In this document: in pieces, positions 10,935-24,902 of the stretch | Numbering within the stretch: position 1 is the stretch's first letter | Layout of the letters: each line of letters opens with the position of its first letter | Assembly: GCA_022661535.1 (NCBI GenBank) | Contig: JAKULF010000018.1 | Span: 62,001-126,000 of the forward strand | DNA: 64,000 nucleotides | Direction of reading: 5' to 3' | Source: Eutypa lata | Lineage: Eukaryota > Ascomycota > Sordariomycetes > Xylariales > Diatrypaceae | Notes under the pieces: generated by a model | The model's input: only the letters and a program-made list of their open reading frames with translations | Databases searched by the model: none | Told to the model about the DNA's origin: nothing | Program-made: the position numbers and the translations under genes

Positions 10935-13430
10935 TTATATTCCAATTTCTACCTTCAGCTCACCACCGCCCTTGCCCCCCCTAGTCGCCGCGGCGTCATA
11001 CAGGGCCTGGATGTCCGAAGTCCATTGGTCCTCGTCTAGTCTCAGGAACCTCCGGTCGTAGGTCATGAAGCCGTTCACTTCGCCCTCGACGTCTGTGGTC
11101 TGTGTCCACACGGCCGCCGAGCAAGCGTACTTCTCGACCTGGTCGCGTAGCTCGCTCATGAGCAAGTGACCGCGGTAGTTGTACGCGTCGAGATTCTCGT
11201 CGATCTCGTAGGTCTGGTTGATGGCGTTGATGGAATCCGCCACCTTCCAGGCATGCTCTTCGGAGATATTGTGGCCGATGCCGCCGAACTCTCCCTGGAT
11301 GGCAACCCGTTGCTCGTCGTAAGGCGTCGACGCAATGGAGTAAAAGGGCGTGCCGCATTGCGGGTTGGCGTAGTGGTGGTTGTCGTGCCAATCTCCCGCC
11401 CCATGGTCGTTCCAGCCTGAGGTCGCGTCGATGAGCCTCGTCGGATCCAATTGCCTGATCTTTTCAGCTATCCCGAACTCTGGGTAATAAGGGTTGGTAA
11501 TCTGGCCCCAGCCTTCGTTGTAGATGACCCAGGTGCCGATACTGGGGTAGTTTCTGTGTTGGGTGATCAGGATCTCGAGTTGCCTCTCCCATTCAGCTTG
11601 CTGTTCAGCAGTGGGCTCCCGCAGCGGCATCGACGGCATGTCTTGAATGACGAATAGCCCAAGCTGATCACATGCTTGGTAGAACAGGTCAGGCTCTACC
11701 TTGATCTGTAAGGGCTTTCATTAGTACTTGATCTATGGGGCACCGGGCATGAGAAGAAAAAAAAGGGGGGGAAGGGGTGGGGGTTGACTCACGTGCTTCC
11801 TAACCATGTTAAGGCCCAGGGACTTGAGGACTTTGAGATCATACACCATAGCCTCCCGGTTAGGGGGTGTCATCAATCCATCCGGCCACCATCCCTGTTT
11901 GAATTCGAGTTAGCACTGGTCGGGCTTATGAAATCGGTAAGACAACAGCCGCATTCCCGTTGCGAGAATGAGAAGACATGAACAGGAACTCACCTGGTCG
12001 AGAGTGCCGAACAAGAACTCGAATTCACCATTTATCAGAGGTCGCTTGACGCCATCTATCTCTCCGACCGAGATGGTCCGGAATCCTCTATAACGTAAAG
12101 TTAGTCTTGCTATCGGACATAATTTTAGGCGCCTCTAGTCATGCCTGTAGCCCCACGTTTTCGGGTGTACCCGGAAAGTGGGAACCACAACACCATCATC
12201 TAAAGGGGGAAACATCGGTAAGGGAATTACTTACGTATAGCTCGTCACTTTGTCGTGATCCAAGGTGACCGTCAAATTGTACAGATTGGGACTTGATGGA
12301 GACCAAAGATCTGGGTCTTCAACAGTGAACTCGAAATTCTTGTTGGACACATCCTTGTGAGTGGCAATCACTTTGCCAGAATCATCTACGACGGAGATGG
12401 TCACGGGATCTGCCTTTTTCGGGCTGGAAGTCCAGACGGTCGCATTGACTGTAGTGTAATATATTAGCACCCTAAACGGTCACCAATAAGTAAGTCAGGC
12501 TTAAGCAACTTACCATGGCCATCCGCTCCAGCAGCTACGTCGAGTCCAGTAATGTGGAGCTTTGGGACAGTTTCGATCCACACAGATTGCCAAATACCCG
12601 AGCAGGGTGTATAGAAAATGTGTGATGGGCGACGAGTCTGTTTGCCGATTGGGATGACATAACCATCCAACTGAAATGAATTCACAAATTAGCGTCTTAG
12701 CCGCATTTCAAGACAAGTTCATGCTTGATAGTCGAGTAAACCGATCTCACGGCAGTCTGGGTGCGATTCAAAGCGGAAAACGGTAGATAGCTGTGCAGAG
12801 AGAATAAGGCATAAAAAGGCTAAATGGAAAAATCATAGGAAAACCTACATCCGTCGGGTCGAAGACATGTACGTGCCTGACGAGAGTATTAGTATCGAAC
12901 CGCGCTCTAAATAGACGGGGTTCTCACAGAGTATTAACGCCACTCTTAAGAAATGGCGTCGCGTCCACTGAAAATCGCCAATAGCCACCACGGTGGAAGC
13001 CGGCCTCTTGGCCATTGATGTATACCGTAGCTTCATAGTCAACGGCCTCGAAGTTGATCAAGACTTGCTCAGAGGAGTTGCCATATTTCTTAGAGACTTC
13101 GAATTCAGTCGCAAGCCATACATAGGTTAAGTTCTGCTGTTGGACACCTGACAAACCGCTTTCTATACATGACGGGATGAGGATGTCGCCGTCGTAATCC
13201 TGGCCGACCGGGGGCGCGCCACTCGTTCCGTCAGAGGATTTCCAATTCCAGATACCGTTCAAACTTTGCCAATTCTCACGCTGGAGTTGTGGCCGCGGGT
13301 ACTCGGGCCAAGGATCTGTTCCCACTTTATAGGTCCAATCTGTGTCGAGGGGAGGAGTTTGTACTTCATAACCTAATGCCAGCCGTCCCAATAAAGGGAC
13401 GACAAGACTTATGAAGATGTCCGCACGCAT
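10935..13430 (-). CDS. Secreted glycoside hydrolase family 2 protein, 622 aa
   Basis: Seven exons in order: 13430-12928, 12876-12849 (28 nt), 12670-12514, 12448-12235, 12087-11994, 11894-11793 and 11705-10935. All junctions keep phase. A signal peptide covers about residues 1-20 (hydrophobic stretch ending RLALG). Next come the GH2 sugar-binding (jelly-roll) domain, starting at 'PRPQLQRENWQSLNGIWNW'; an Ig-like domain (about 225-290); and the TIM barrel. The catalytic acid/base is Glu430 in 'IYNEGWG' and the nucleophile is Glu505 in 'IQGEFGG', so the enzyme should be active and retaining. Family members include beta-galactosidases, beta-mannosidases and beta-glucuronidases; the exact sugar cannot be told from sequence alone. 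Several NxT/NxS sites fit a secreted glycoprotein. It is an isolated gene with no CAZyme neighbours. Confidence 0.9.
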
Positions 13431-16400
13431 TGTTATGAACTCCTTTGGGAGAGCCGGGCCCTACCTATGGTTATGTAATACAGCACGGCCGCCTCGGTGA
13501 AGGGAGACAGGACTTAAAGGCGGAAGAGGGCTTAAGCAGGGTAGTTAAGAAGGGGCGGGATCGCGTGGGAAAGGCTCACTCGAGCGAGTCGGCCTCGGCC
13601 GCCATTAAATAGACTTTTCGGATGAAAGCATGATTATACTAGAGCCCATGGTCTCCGGGCAAGCAATTGACGGTACAACAGCTTCTCATCTTACGTGCAG
13701 GTGTCCACCTTCCTATTATCGATGTATCATTTGCTTCGTAGTTGGCTTGGAAGGCACACAACGCCACTTGGCAATGGTCCTGAGCGTTAAGCACACTGCT
13801 GTTCCCTCCCCCGCGCGCTGCTATACGGCAATATGGCAAGGAGGACTACCTGGTCATAGAGTGGGAACCTCTTCTCATGTGTATCTTCCGAACCCTGGAT
13901 GCTGGACGAGGAAGCGGTCAACTGGGGCATTGGTAGTGTAACGTCGCGGTTTAAGTGCCCACCGTGATCTGACCCATTTTGGCGCTTCTGCACATGGTCT
14001 TGGGAGACATCGGTATGTAAGTACGACCCCACCGGATCTCGTTTTCACGGTCATTTCCTAGCGCGTCCTTATCTAAGTTCTGCTATAGGCTACTAAAGAC
14101 AGATCAAGGAACGCCAGGGGAGTCAAACCAACCAGGAAGGGTGTCGCTGAAAAGTTAGAACCCCAATTCCATAGAGCTGAGGCTCTGTCCCTGCCTGTCG
14201 GGCCCAGGAAAAGGTTGATCATCACTGGTATCATGTATGTAACCTTAATGCCTACTGTACTCACAAGACCAATGACCATGCATATGTACATGCATCCACG
14301 CCGGCGGGCTTCCAGCTACATGTAGGCAGGGTACCTACATACATGCTACATGGGTATGGAAGTCTACAAGTATGAGTTGGCGAAACAATATCAAGCGATA
14401 AAGGACGAAAAGGACCGACTTCCGGCTCGTTCAAGGTTGATGATCGGAATTTACCTCATCGAATTTCCTCACGTGGACGAAGACACCATATGCCCCTGTG
14501 ATTCTTTCGCCAAGGACGCAAACTCAACGTTGAATGTCTAGGCAAAGGGAAAAGTGTCATGCGGTCCGAACGGATGTTCGCGGAGCTAATATATCTAGGC
14601 GATGCTAAAGGGCATTCCCGAAGAGGTTCTAGTTGGGGCTAGGCGAACAAGGCGAAGGATAATGATATGATAATTTTCTCCAGACCTTCACTAGTTTATT
14701 GGCGTCAACAATGCCGTGATTTAACTCCTATATGTGGTTAGGATAATAGGAGAGTATGGGGTGGAGTGGATTTAGTTTTCTGACTTTTCTCTCTTCCCTT
14801 GAATTACAAGCATTGGCGCTTACAGTAGTTTCATGCGGGGATGACCCGCTTTTGAGGGGGTGTCCGCGGGGAAATGCTTAATTTATTCCGAATGGTGATC
14901 AACAGTGGATGTGTATAACGAGACAGGTTATGGGTTGGGTATCGTGCCGAGTGCCAAGTTGTATACCGATATTATGTTCAGGGCATAAACATAAATACAA
15001 GGTAAATGAAGATGGTCATATGGCTGGTCAATGGAACACAAAGTTGGGAAATTCTCGCATCAGCTGTCTCGGTTGTGATTAGATAGATGTACCGAGTCGA
15101 CTGATAGGGCTGGGCAATGCGGGGTCTCCGGCTTATGTCGTGGGTGTTCAATGTTTGTTTTCTCCTGACGCAACTTTTCACTTTACCTGCCAACTTAGGT
15201 GAGCTATATCCAAACTATCAACATGAACCGGTTCCTATAGAGGCCTACCTCTACGTATGTGTCGGATGCGTATGTGCCTACACACCGAGGTACATATACC
15301 TCCCTAAATAAAGGAGGTAAAGGTCCTGGATACTTCCCATTTGCCCATGTTCTCTTAGATCTAAACGATCTCAGGCACCATCTGTCGATAGCTCGAGAGA
15401 ACAACCAACAGGATGATGATTACCATAGTAGTTGCATGATCGATGTAGGTCTAGGCGTAATCTACTTACGCAATGGTAATTTCCGGTTTTGGTTTGGCCC
15501 TGAGAGCTGCCTGCATTCTGCATAGATAATTGGCAGACAATGCAGAAAAAAGGGTGAAGGATCTGATCATGTTGCATTCTTTCCCGCTTGTGCCTGAAAA
15601 TCCGCGAAGTATATGTACCTTTCTCAAAAGCCGCATTCTTGAGAAAATTTCCTCTTCTTTTTCTTCTTCGAAGCTTGGCCCGCATGTAACCTGCGTTTAT
15701 TGTTTATTTCTGTGCTACTGCTGTCTACTAGTATGACTTTCACCACCTCCCTCATATAACGCCATTCCCGAAGCCTCCCCCGCAAGCCGAAGTAAAGATA
15801 AAACCAACGGGGCAAAGAGGGGAATCTGATAGGTCGGCACCCGCGCCGCTGGTAATTTTTAATTTTACGACCAAGGTCATGACAATCATTTCCATATATC
15901 AACTAGTTCAATTTTATGCCAATTCTACTACGTACCATATCACAGCCAATACGAAATAGTTATCAGCACTCTACAAGCAGGCAAGCAAGCACATCACTTG
16001 CACCGACGCTGGAAATACAGCTCGGTGATTTGATAGCAAGGGGGGTAAAATTTTGCTAAGTACCGTCTTACCACTATAAATCCGTACACTTGGCGCATGC
16101 CAAGGTAGGTAGTTAGCGGGTAGATGTCAATGCGATGATGGGATTTTATTCGTGGCATATTTGACCACACTAGGTTAACCACGACTCCCACAAGGAAGCG
16201 CTACCCGCGAAAAGCTATTAGTAGCCCCTTGCAGCCTATTTAACGACGGCCTCATAACTGTTTTCTCAGTTATGATAGAGGTTTATTGTTTATTCTCGGT
16301 ATCTACTAGTATTGGTCATATTAAGAAAGAGGCATAATGTCGAACGTCTGCGTAACGTTGACGAGTGTCAAGCAGTACATGGGATTGTGTCCAAGTACAC

Positions 16401-19400
16401 CTAACTATCGGATGTAGGTTGACGATATTGCATTTTAACAGTTGACACAAACATCATGATGCTAATAGAAAAGCAGGGTCCCACTAGCACTGTAGGGAAT
16501 CGTTGCAATGTCATCCAATCCCAGCTTCTGACCAACTTCGTAAACTTTCTGCGTGTTCTCCAGTTGCCTTTCTCCCGAGGGTGACTTCTGGGTCTGCATA
16601 CATGAATTGTTTATGGTCTTCCAGGAGATGGCTATGGATTCGGCTCGAAGCCCATCAACATACAGCAGCGAGGCACGTGCCTAAGGTATGTTCATGTGGC
16701 AATGTTTATACACTAGTGTGTTATTGATGAGGACACCTTTTGTGTTCTCGTGTCCAAGAATCGGACTATTGCCGTCGAGTGAAAGCTTCCTGGATCAGTC
16801 TCACCAATCTGGGGTCAGATATAGCGATTCAGATCAGCTGGATCCAATTCCAAAGGCTCGGGTATTGACTCCCAAACTTCTGGTCCGTTAATACTATTGT
16901 TAAACATGGGTTGTTTGTTGTTCTTCCGGATTGAAGACCTACCAGTTAGAATTATCGCATCCAGCTGCCTGGAAAACGACTCTTATAGGGAGAATTCCCA
17001 ATTACTATAAGAACGTGACCTCTTGAACGGCCCTTCCGTGACGTATGTTTGTCATATCACAAGCCTTCTCCCCACGCCCGTATGCACAAAGTAGACATTG
17101 GCCAAGACCGCCTACGTCAACAGACATTCCGACATGTTTTCTCTCATACCAATGTGCTTTTTAAGGAGGCCGTTATGAAGATTCTTGCTAGAACGGTAGT
17201 CTAATATAATTATACTCTGGTAAAATCGCGTACGATGTCCATGAACGGAATGCATCTTGATGAACATTCCCTCGCAAGTCCTATATGATTTAAGTAGGCA
17301 CTATTTGCCTAAGGAAACAACTGAATATATATTACGTCACAATAATACGACTGATGGTCAGTGGGACCTAGTGAGGAGGTACGAACCAAATCAGGACTTC
17401 CTCTCTTGCACATCGATCATTCTATGTATAATTTACCAACCCATATGGCAATTGTACCGCACGTTTTATTAGTATCACTTCTATTTAACCTACATGAGCA
17501 GGCTTATGCGCCTTATTCTAACCGGCAAATGCATTGTTCGAACCTCATTTGACGTGATACGCTATTAAGTTAAGAGCATTGCTGGGATAATCTGAAAGAC
17601 CGCAAGGAATTTGCGTTCATAATATACGATCAACTGGATAGGATATCAAATTGCTTTGCACCTACAATGAAGGCTTCCCCGATAATTAGGAGTGGAACCG
17701 AAAATCAGCAGTATAGAACTGTGCTACTTGCGTAGGCATATAGTAAAATATCCCTACGCCGAATGATCAGACTTTAAACTTCAGTATGTAACAGTCACGA
17801 GACACCCAATACGTGCCCTGTGCCAGACAAATTTGACTTTACCAACGACCTCGGTTCTGAAACATCGACGGACCTAAAAGATTGAAATACAGAAACTCAG
17901 CCTGCTAGCAACGATATTATCTCCTGGAGAATTTAGTTGCTCGCATCTCCCAAAACGCTGGTAGGATATCATCGCTGTTCTAAAGATCGAATACCCTCTA
18001 ACAAAAACCACGCAAGCTAGTTTGTGCCATCTCAAGACCTGCTAACACTCTAAAATAAACATGCCATTAATGCTAATTCTTAAGCACTTCAGATGCCTGG
18101 TTAAGAAGAACTGATCATACCAGTTACATGAATGGCCTCAAACAAAGCAGACCATCGATAGATTACAGGTCCACAACGCGTCAATAACAGGCCAGTCCCC
18201 CCATACTGGAGGAATAATTCAATAGACAACAACGACCTTAAACAAGCCTGTCCTAATCGACACCGACCTACCGGTTCCCTGCCCTGCGCTTGTAATAAGA
18301 ATTCGATATGTATACGAGATAAACCATAGTTCTTGGCCTCAAGACGTATGTAAGTTGCTGTCAAACAATCACGTCAAATGGTTAAGTATTAAATGGGCTA
18401 GTACCCTAAGGAATTGAAAGGGTGGTGGTTTTTTCAGGAGGCAACCTTGAGATAGCAGAGCTAGTACTAGTAACTAAGCCACATTCATAATTCATCAATT
18501 TGCTGCACGGCCACACAACATATTGCACTTAGGTAAGTACGTACCTGGCCGCAACTGGAGGCTAGCTCTAGCTCTAGTGGCGTTTCCCTCTAGCCGCATG
18601 TAGAGTAGCGCCACTTAGAATTAGCAATGCGGCTGGACTAACTACCTGATTACCTAATAACTGCCTGGTTGCCTGCCTACGAAGTACCTACCTAATGTAT
18701 GTATGTACCTACCTACCTGCCTACCTGCCTTTGAATGTGTCTTTGATTAGCCTCTTCCTTCCCAATCCGAAATTTGTTGCTTCATCTTACAAAGCAACAA
18801 CCACAACAGCGACAACAACACAAACACAGAACGACTCGACAATCCGATAAACTACGATACGAAGACACGATCGCGCTTCTCCGTAGAGAGTCGAGTCCGA
18901 TTCTTTTGCCCACTTTCCGCGTGACCTTGTGATCATTTTCTTTTTCGACACTTCTCATTGTCACTCGCGCCTACACCGCGTCTACACCACGCCTACAGCC
19001 GCATCTACATCTACACCCGCGTCTGCCTTTGCACTTAATTTAGTACCTTAGTGCCCATTTCGACGGCATCATTCACACCATTATTCAGTCGCCTGTGTTG
19101 TCGCAGGTGTCTTCTGGGTCTATGTCTATGGAATACTGACCGAGCGCGTTCTAAACGCTCCAGCTTCCCACAGCATCACCGACTTTAATCGACCACCTTA
19201 CGTTGACCTCATCGTTACCCCTACCCATTATATCCGACATCTCCATATTGAGATTAATCAATTGCCTGCCACTTGGAGAACAAGATCACCTCTCTTTAAT
19301 CTTGCCTTTTCGCCACCAACCATTTCACTGTTGTGTTTATCAGACACATACTCCGTGAACTTCCTGTCATTTCATAACTTAATTTGCGCCTGCATTCATC

Positions 19401-19418
19401 CTTGGCAGGCTCATCATC
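13431..19418. other. 6 kb gene-free region and RPB2 promoter
   Basis: No gene could be recognised between the GH2 start and RPB2. A 63-codon frame at 14350-14541 and a 104-codon frame at 15371-15685 (minus) carry no family signal. From about 18,650 a block of ACCTACCT/CTGCCTAC direct repeats leads into pyrimidine-rich sequence (about 18,760-19,400). That is typical of a highly expressed fungal gene's promoter and 5' leader, here that of RPB2. Confidence 0.4.
18682..18730. repeat. Degenerate CTAC/CTGC tetranucleotide tract
   Basis: Short tandem copies of ACCT, CTAC and TGCC-type units (tacctaccta / cctgcctacc) run for about 50 bases, roughly 700 bp upstream of the RPB2 start. It is a simple-sequence promoter tract with no assigned function. 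Confidence 0.5.
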
Positions 19419-22400
19419 ATGGCGGAATACGAGGATGCATACGAGTATGAGGAGGAATATGGCGACGATAACAATATCACACCCGAGGATTGTTGGACTG
19501 TCATATCCTCCTATTTCGAGACGAAAGGTCTCGTCTCTCAGCAGATCGATTCTTTCAACGATTTCCAAGAAACAACCATACAAGAATTGATTGATGAGTA
19601 TTCCAATGTCAGCCTCGATCAAAACACCCCTGCTTCGGCCCCCGGTGATCGCCAGGTTGCCTTGAAGCGGTATAACATTAAACTTGGAGGTATCACCATA
19701 TCCCGACCTGTCATCCATGAGAGCGACAGTACATCTGCTCCGCTCTTACCTTACGAATGCCGCGACCGGAACCTGACTTACGCCAGTCCTATCTACGTCA
19801 AAATGGATACCCAGGTCTCCGCATGCATCGAGGAGCCTGTTCCCCTCCACGAGATGGATTCTCAGCAGCAGGACGAATATGCGAAGACTGGCAAGGAGCC
19901 TACTCGTTTGGTTTGGGAGGATGCGGAAGATACTATGCAAAGCATTGATCCTTCTAAGGACAACTCGGCTGTCTTTATTGGCAAACTCCCAGTAATGATC
20001 AAGTCCAAGGCCTGTCATCTTAGTCGTGAAAGTGAAGAGGATTTGTTCCTACTGAACGAATGCCCTTACGATCAGGGCGGTTATTTTATTATTAATGGTA
20101 GTGAGAAGGTGCTGATCGCTCAAGAGCGTTCCGCTGCGAATATTGTCCAGGTCTTCAAGAAGGCCCAGCCTAGTCCCTTCTCGTACACGGCCGAGATTCG
20201 AAGCGCCCTGGAAAAGGGCTCGCGACTCATTTCCTCTCTTATGCTTAAGCTGTACTCCAAGGGTGACTCTTCTAGAGGAGGAGCATATGGTCAGACCATT
20301 CATACTACCCTGCCGTACGTCAAGTCTGACCTTCCAATCGCCATCGTCTTTCGAGCCTTGGGTGTTGTCAGCGACGAGGAAATCCTGAATCACATCTGCT
20401 ACGACCGAAATGATAGTGTCATGTTGGAGATGCTGCGGCCTTGTATCGAGGAGGCATTCTGTATTCAGGATAGAGAGGTTGCTTTGGATTATATCGGCAA
20501 GCGTGGAAACCAGACGACTGGTATGACTCGAGACCGCCGTATCCGAGCTGCTAGGGATATTCTACAGAAGGAGATGCTTCCACACATCTCGCAGGGCGAA
20601 GGCTGCGAGACTCGAAAGGCCTTCTTCCTGGGATATATGGTCCACAAGCTCTTACAGTGCGCCCTCGGCCGACGTGACACTGACGACCGAGATCATTTTG
20701 GCAAGAAGCGTCTTGATCTTGCCGGCCCCTTGCTTGCTAAGCTGTTCCGGAACATCATACGCCGACTGACGCAGGAGATAACTATGCATTTGAAGCGTTG
20801 TATTGATCAGAACAAGTTGTTCCAGATCCACATGGCTGTCAAACCTCAGATAGTAACGAACGGTTTGAAGTACTCGCTGGCTACTGGAAATTGGGGTGAT
20901 CAGAAGAAGGCGATGAGTTCAACTGCAGGTGTGTCGCAGGTCCTGAACAGATATACCTTCTCGTCTACTCTATCACATTTGAGGAGAACGAACACGCCTA
21001 TTGGAAGAGATGGGAAGCTCGCCAAGCCTCGCCAACTTCATAACACACATTGGGGCTTGGTCTGCCCGGCTGAAACGCCCGAGGGCCAGGCCTGTGGTCT
21101 GGTGAAAAACCTGTCTTTGATGTGCTCCATCAGTGTGGGCACATCAACCGAGCCCATCATCGACTACATGATTACCCGGAACATGGAGGTCTTGGAAGAG
21201 TATGACGCTGCACGCTACCCTAATGCTACCAAGATCTTCTTGAACGGCTCTTGGATCGGTGTGCACCAGGACCCTAAGTCTCTCGTCAAGGATGTTCAAC
21301 AGCTGCGACGAACTAACCAGATTCCTGCCGAAGTCTCCTTGATCCGCGATATCCGCGACCGTGAGTTCAAGATCTTCTCGGATGCTGGACGCGTTATGCG
21401 CCCACTGTTTGTCGTTGAACAAGAGGATGACCCCGAGAGGGGTGCCGAGAAGGGTACCTTGGTGCTTACGAAGGATATGGTGCGTCGGCTTGAGATGGAT
21501 CAGACGCTTCCACCAGGAAGCGATGAACTATTCGGCTGGCAAGGTCTCGTGCACGAAGGTGTTATTGAGTATCTTGATGCCGAGGAAGAGGAGACGGCCA
21601 TGATCTGTATGACACCGGAAGATCTTGAGATTTTCCGGCTGGCCAAGCGAGGCGAGCCGGTTAACGAGGACATCATGGATGAACCTAATAAGCGAGTCAA
21701 GACAAGGTTAAACAAGACCACACACACATATACGCATTGCGAGATCCACCCCAGTATGCTCTTGGGAATTTGCGCCAGTATCATTCCCTTCCCCGATCAT
21801 AACCAGGTATGTTTCACGCTCCACATGTTCATTATTCATTGCTAACTTTTGCATCCAGTCGCCGCGTAATACTTATCAATCGGCTATGGGTAAACAAGCT
21901 ATGGGATTTTTCCTTACCAACTACTCACGCCGCATGGACACTATGGCAAATATCCTCTACTACCCTCAGAAGCCACTTGGCACCACCCGCTCCATGGAGT
22001 TCTTGAAGTTCCGTGAGCTTCCCGCTGGCCAAAATGCCATTGTTGCCATTGCTTGTTACTCAGGGTATAATCAAGAAGATTCGGTCATTATGAACCAGAG
22101 TAGCATTGATCGAGGCCTTTTCCGGAGTCTGTTCTTCCGTTCCTACTCGGATTGCGAGAAGCGTATAGGAATCAACACAATCGAAACTTTCGAGAAGCCT
22201 TTCAGAGCTGATACATTACGTCTCAAGCAAGGTACCTATGATAAGCTCGATGATGATGGCATTATTGCGCCAGGTATCCGCGTTTCTGGTGAGGATATCA
22301 TCATTGGGAAGACCTCACCGATTAACCCGGAAAACGAGGAGATGGGTCAACGTACTAAGGTGCACGTTAAGCGAGATGCTTCGACCCCTCTTCGGAGTAC

Positions 22401-23320
22401 CGAGAGCGGTATCATTGATTCGGTTGTCGTTACAACCAATGCCGACGGTCTACGTTATGTCAAGGTTCGGGTTCGAACGACCAAGATTCCCCAGATCGGT
22501 GACAAGTTCGCCTCCCGTCACGGTCAGAAGGGAACCATCGGAGTGACATATCGCCAAGAGGATATGCCTTTCACGAGGGAGGGAATTACCCCTGACATCA
22601 TCATCAACCCGCACGCTATTCCGTCGCGTATGACAATTGCTCACTTGATCGAATGTCTTCTCAGCAAGGTGTCAACACTCAAAGGAATGGAAGGTGATGC
22701 GACGCCTTTTACGGACGTCACTGTTGACTCGGTGTCTAACCTCCTGCGTGAGCATGGTTATCAATCTCGTGGTTTCGAGATCCTGTACCATGGCCATACA
22801 GGTCGCAAACTCCGATCTCAGGTTTTCTTCGGTCCAACCTACTACCAGCGTCTTCGACACATGGTTGACGACAAGATTCACGCTCGAGCCCGTGGCCCGG
22901 TGCAGATCATGACCCGTCAGCCCGTCGAGGGTCGTGCTAGAGACGGTGGTCTCCGTTTCGGAGAAATGGAACGTGATTGTATGATTGCTCACGGTGCAGC
23001 TGCTTTCTTAAAGGAGCGGCTGTTTGAGGTATCGGATGCATTCCGAGTTCACATATGCGAGATATGTGGACTGATGACTCCGGTCGCGTAAGTTTACCTT
23101 TTTTCTTCTATAACTCTCATGGTCAGTTAAATTGCCAAGGCTAACATCATTTCACAGCCAATTGACCAAACAAACTTTCGAGTGCCGACCTTGTCGGAAC
23201 AAGACGAAGATTGCACAGGTCCATATCCCTTATGCCGCCAAACTACTCTTCCAGGAGCTTCAGGCGATGAACATCGCCTCCCGCATGTTCACTGATCGTT
23301 CTGGTGTATCTCTTCGTTGA
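19419..23320 (+). CDS. RPB2: RNA polymerase II second-largest subunit (RPB2), 1259 aa
   Basis: Three exons, 19419-21806, 21859-23087 and 23158-23320, with 52 and 70 bp introns (phases 0 and 2). The protein is the beta-like core subunit of Pol II, which acts in the nucleus and forms much of the active-site cleft together with RPB1. It starts with an acidic Tyr-rich N-terminus, as in other filamentous fungi. Clear landmarks are the protrusion/lobe region ('[19 protein letters not shown]'), the fork/hybrid region ('[19 protein letters not shown]'), the universally conserved '[12 protein letters not shown]' at 867-878, '[12 protein letters not shown]', and the C-terminal clamp zinc site (CEIC...CRPC). 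The last zinc pair is encoded by exon 3. The length is normal (about 1220-1260). This is a single-copy housekeeping gene and a standard fungal phylogenetic marker. Confidence 0.98.
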
Positions 23321-24902
23321 GAGGGTGAACAATGGCGCTTAGAGCTTGGTTCTTAATATTTCTCAGTCTCGAGAGAAAAAGCATTCTGCCTGTTTATTGG
23401 TTGCATCTGGGGCGGCGTTTTCTTATACATCAATCAATCAGCTTTAAGAGTCAAATCTGCTTTGGTCAAATCTTTGATGCTATGCAGAAATGACGGCAGT
23501 TTTATTTTATTTTAAACAGGCGTTATGGTCATGAATTGATCGCGGTATTTTTTCGCCTAATTTTGGCGGCAGCAGCAGGGTTTGGAGTCCCTTGAAAAGA
23601 AAAAACTTGATTCAGTTTGGACGAGGGGACGAGGGGACGAGGGGACGAGGGGACGAGGGGACGAGGGGACGAGGGGACGAGGGGACGAGGGAAGGCTTTA
23701 TTGATGACTCTTCTTCTGTACCAAAAAATAGCAACCGATCCCATAGGTAAACTTTGTGTACCTACGTAGCTAGATCCTAGACTGAGAACTCAGACATTGC
23801 ATTCGGAAGAGCGTGTCGGTCTGGTTTTTTTAGCTGCCGTAGGATAATGGATAGTACCTAGCGTATATGATACACCTCTTGACCAAGAACCACGATGTGA
23901 TTCTTGTAGTTTACATACCTATGCTACTAACAGAATGTGATTAGACTGGGCTGGAAATAGATGAGGCTACTGCTCCAGGAGGTGGATGATGCAGGTCGCA
24001 TTAGCTACGTAGGTCTACCCGAGGGTTAGGTTATAGAGACTATTAAGATCACGCAGGATGAATCTTGAGTCCCTGGATGAAGAGAGCATAGGTGGAAGAC
24101 AGGCATGGGCACGAATAAAACAGGACGTAGAATAGCTAGCTACATACTAGCCTCTAGAGCTGATATTTTGTCTCGATTGCTGTTCGTCCAATCGTTGAAA
24201 TTACATGGATTTGTTTTGTGTACCGAAAATACAGCGCCCTTCGTTGTTTACAAGATATAGTTACGAGCTGGACTGGGTAGCTTGACTGACTATCGTCGGG
24301 AAGAGTACGATGGTGCCTTAATGTAGACTTTCTTTCCCCCAGGGCGAGAGAGGATGCAGACGATTGATGATTCTGGGGTCTGCCGATCTACCTCATAAGT
24401 GAGCTGGCATATAGATGGATAGGGGGCCTAGGATGTGTAGAAACCTGGGTCGTACCTATAAATCTCTTAAATGCATACGTAGTTTTCTACGACAGGATAG
24501 TAAATAGCCATATCTATATGTCTAAGTAGATGCTTATCTAAATCTAGTTATTGAACCGCAGTCTATATCGTACCGGGTAGTCAAGGAACGACCTGGCTGC
24601 TAATCTATAACTTAGGTATGTTGCATTCACTTCGGCCAACTAAACTCTTCTGATGTAGATACCCAGACTTTGCAGCACCCTTATGACGGGAGGCGAACCC
24701 TCTGATGCTGAACTGACTGGTCGAGTTCACTGGCTGGTTGGTTGCCCCCTGATGTACAATCATCAACTCATCGGATCCAGCGCCATAGCCCCTGAACTGC
24801 GGTAGGGACTCACCTAGGCGAGCAACCTTACCTAGAGAAATGTCCGTGTGCAATTCTTAGATACCGCTACGCAGTCAATCGATCAATCAATCAACTAATC
24901 CA
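23321..24902. other. RPB2 3' flank, gene-free
   Basis: This holds the 3' UTR and terminator of RPB2, an 8-bp minisatellite (23621-23691, listed separately), then stop-rich sequence. The open frame at 24605-24853 (minus) is not recognisable and lies in the 3' flank of the phosphatase gene. Confidence 0.4.
23621..23691 (+). repeat. 8-bp minisatellite, unit acgagggg, about 9 copies
   Basis: Near-perfect head-to-tail copies of acgagggg run from 23621. The ninth unit is incomplete. The array sits about 300 bp downstream of the RPB2 stop, is strongly purine-biased on the plus strand, and lies outside any gene I recognise. Its copy number is likely to vary between strains. Confidence 0.92.

Noticed and set aside
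14350..14541. 63-codon frame starting MGMEVYKYELAKQYQ
   Set aside because: It looks somewhat protein-like, but no exon partner, family or conserved motif could be found nearby.
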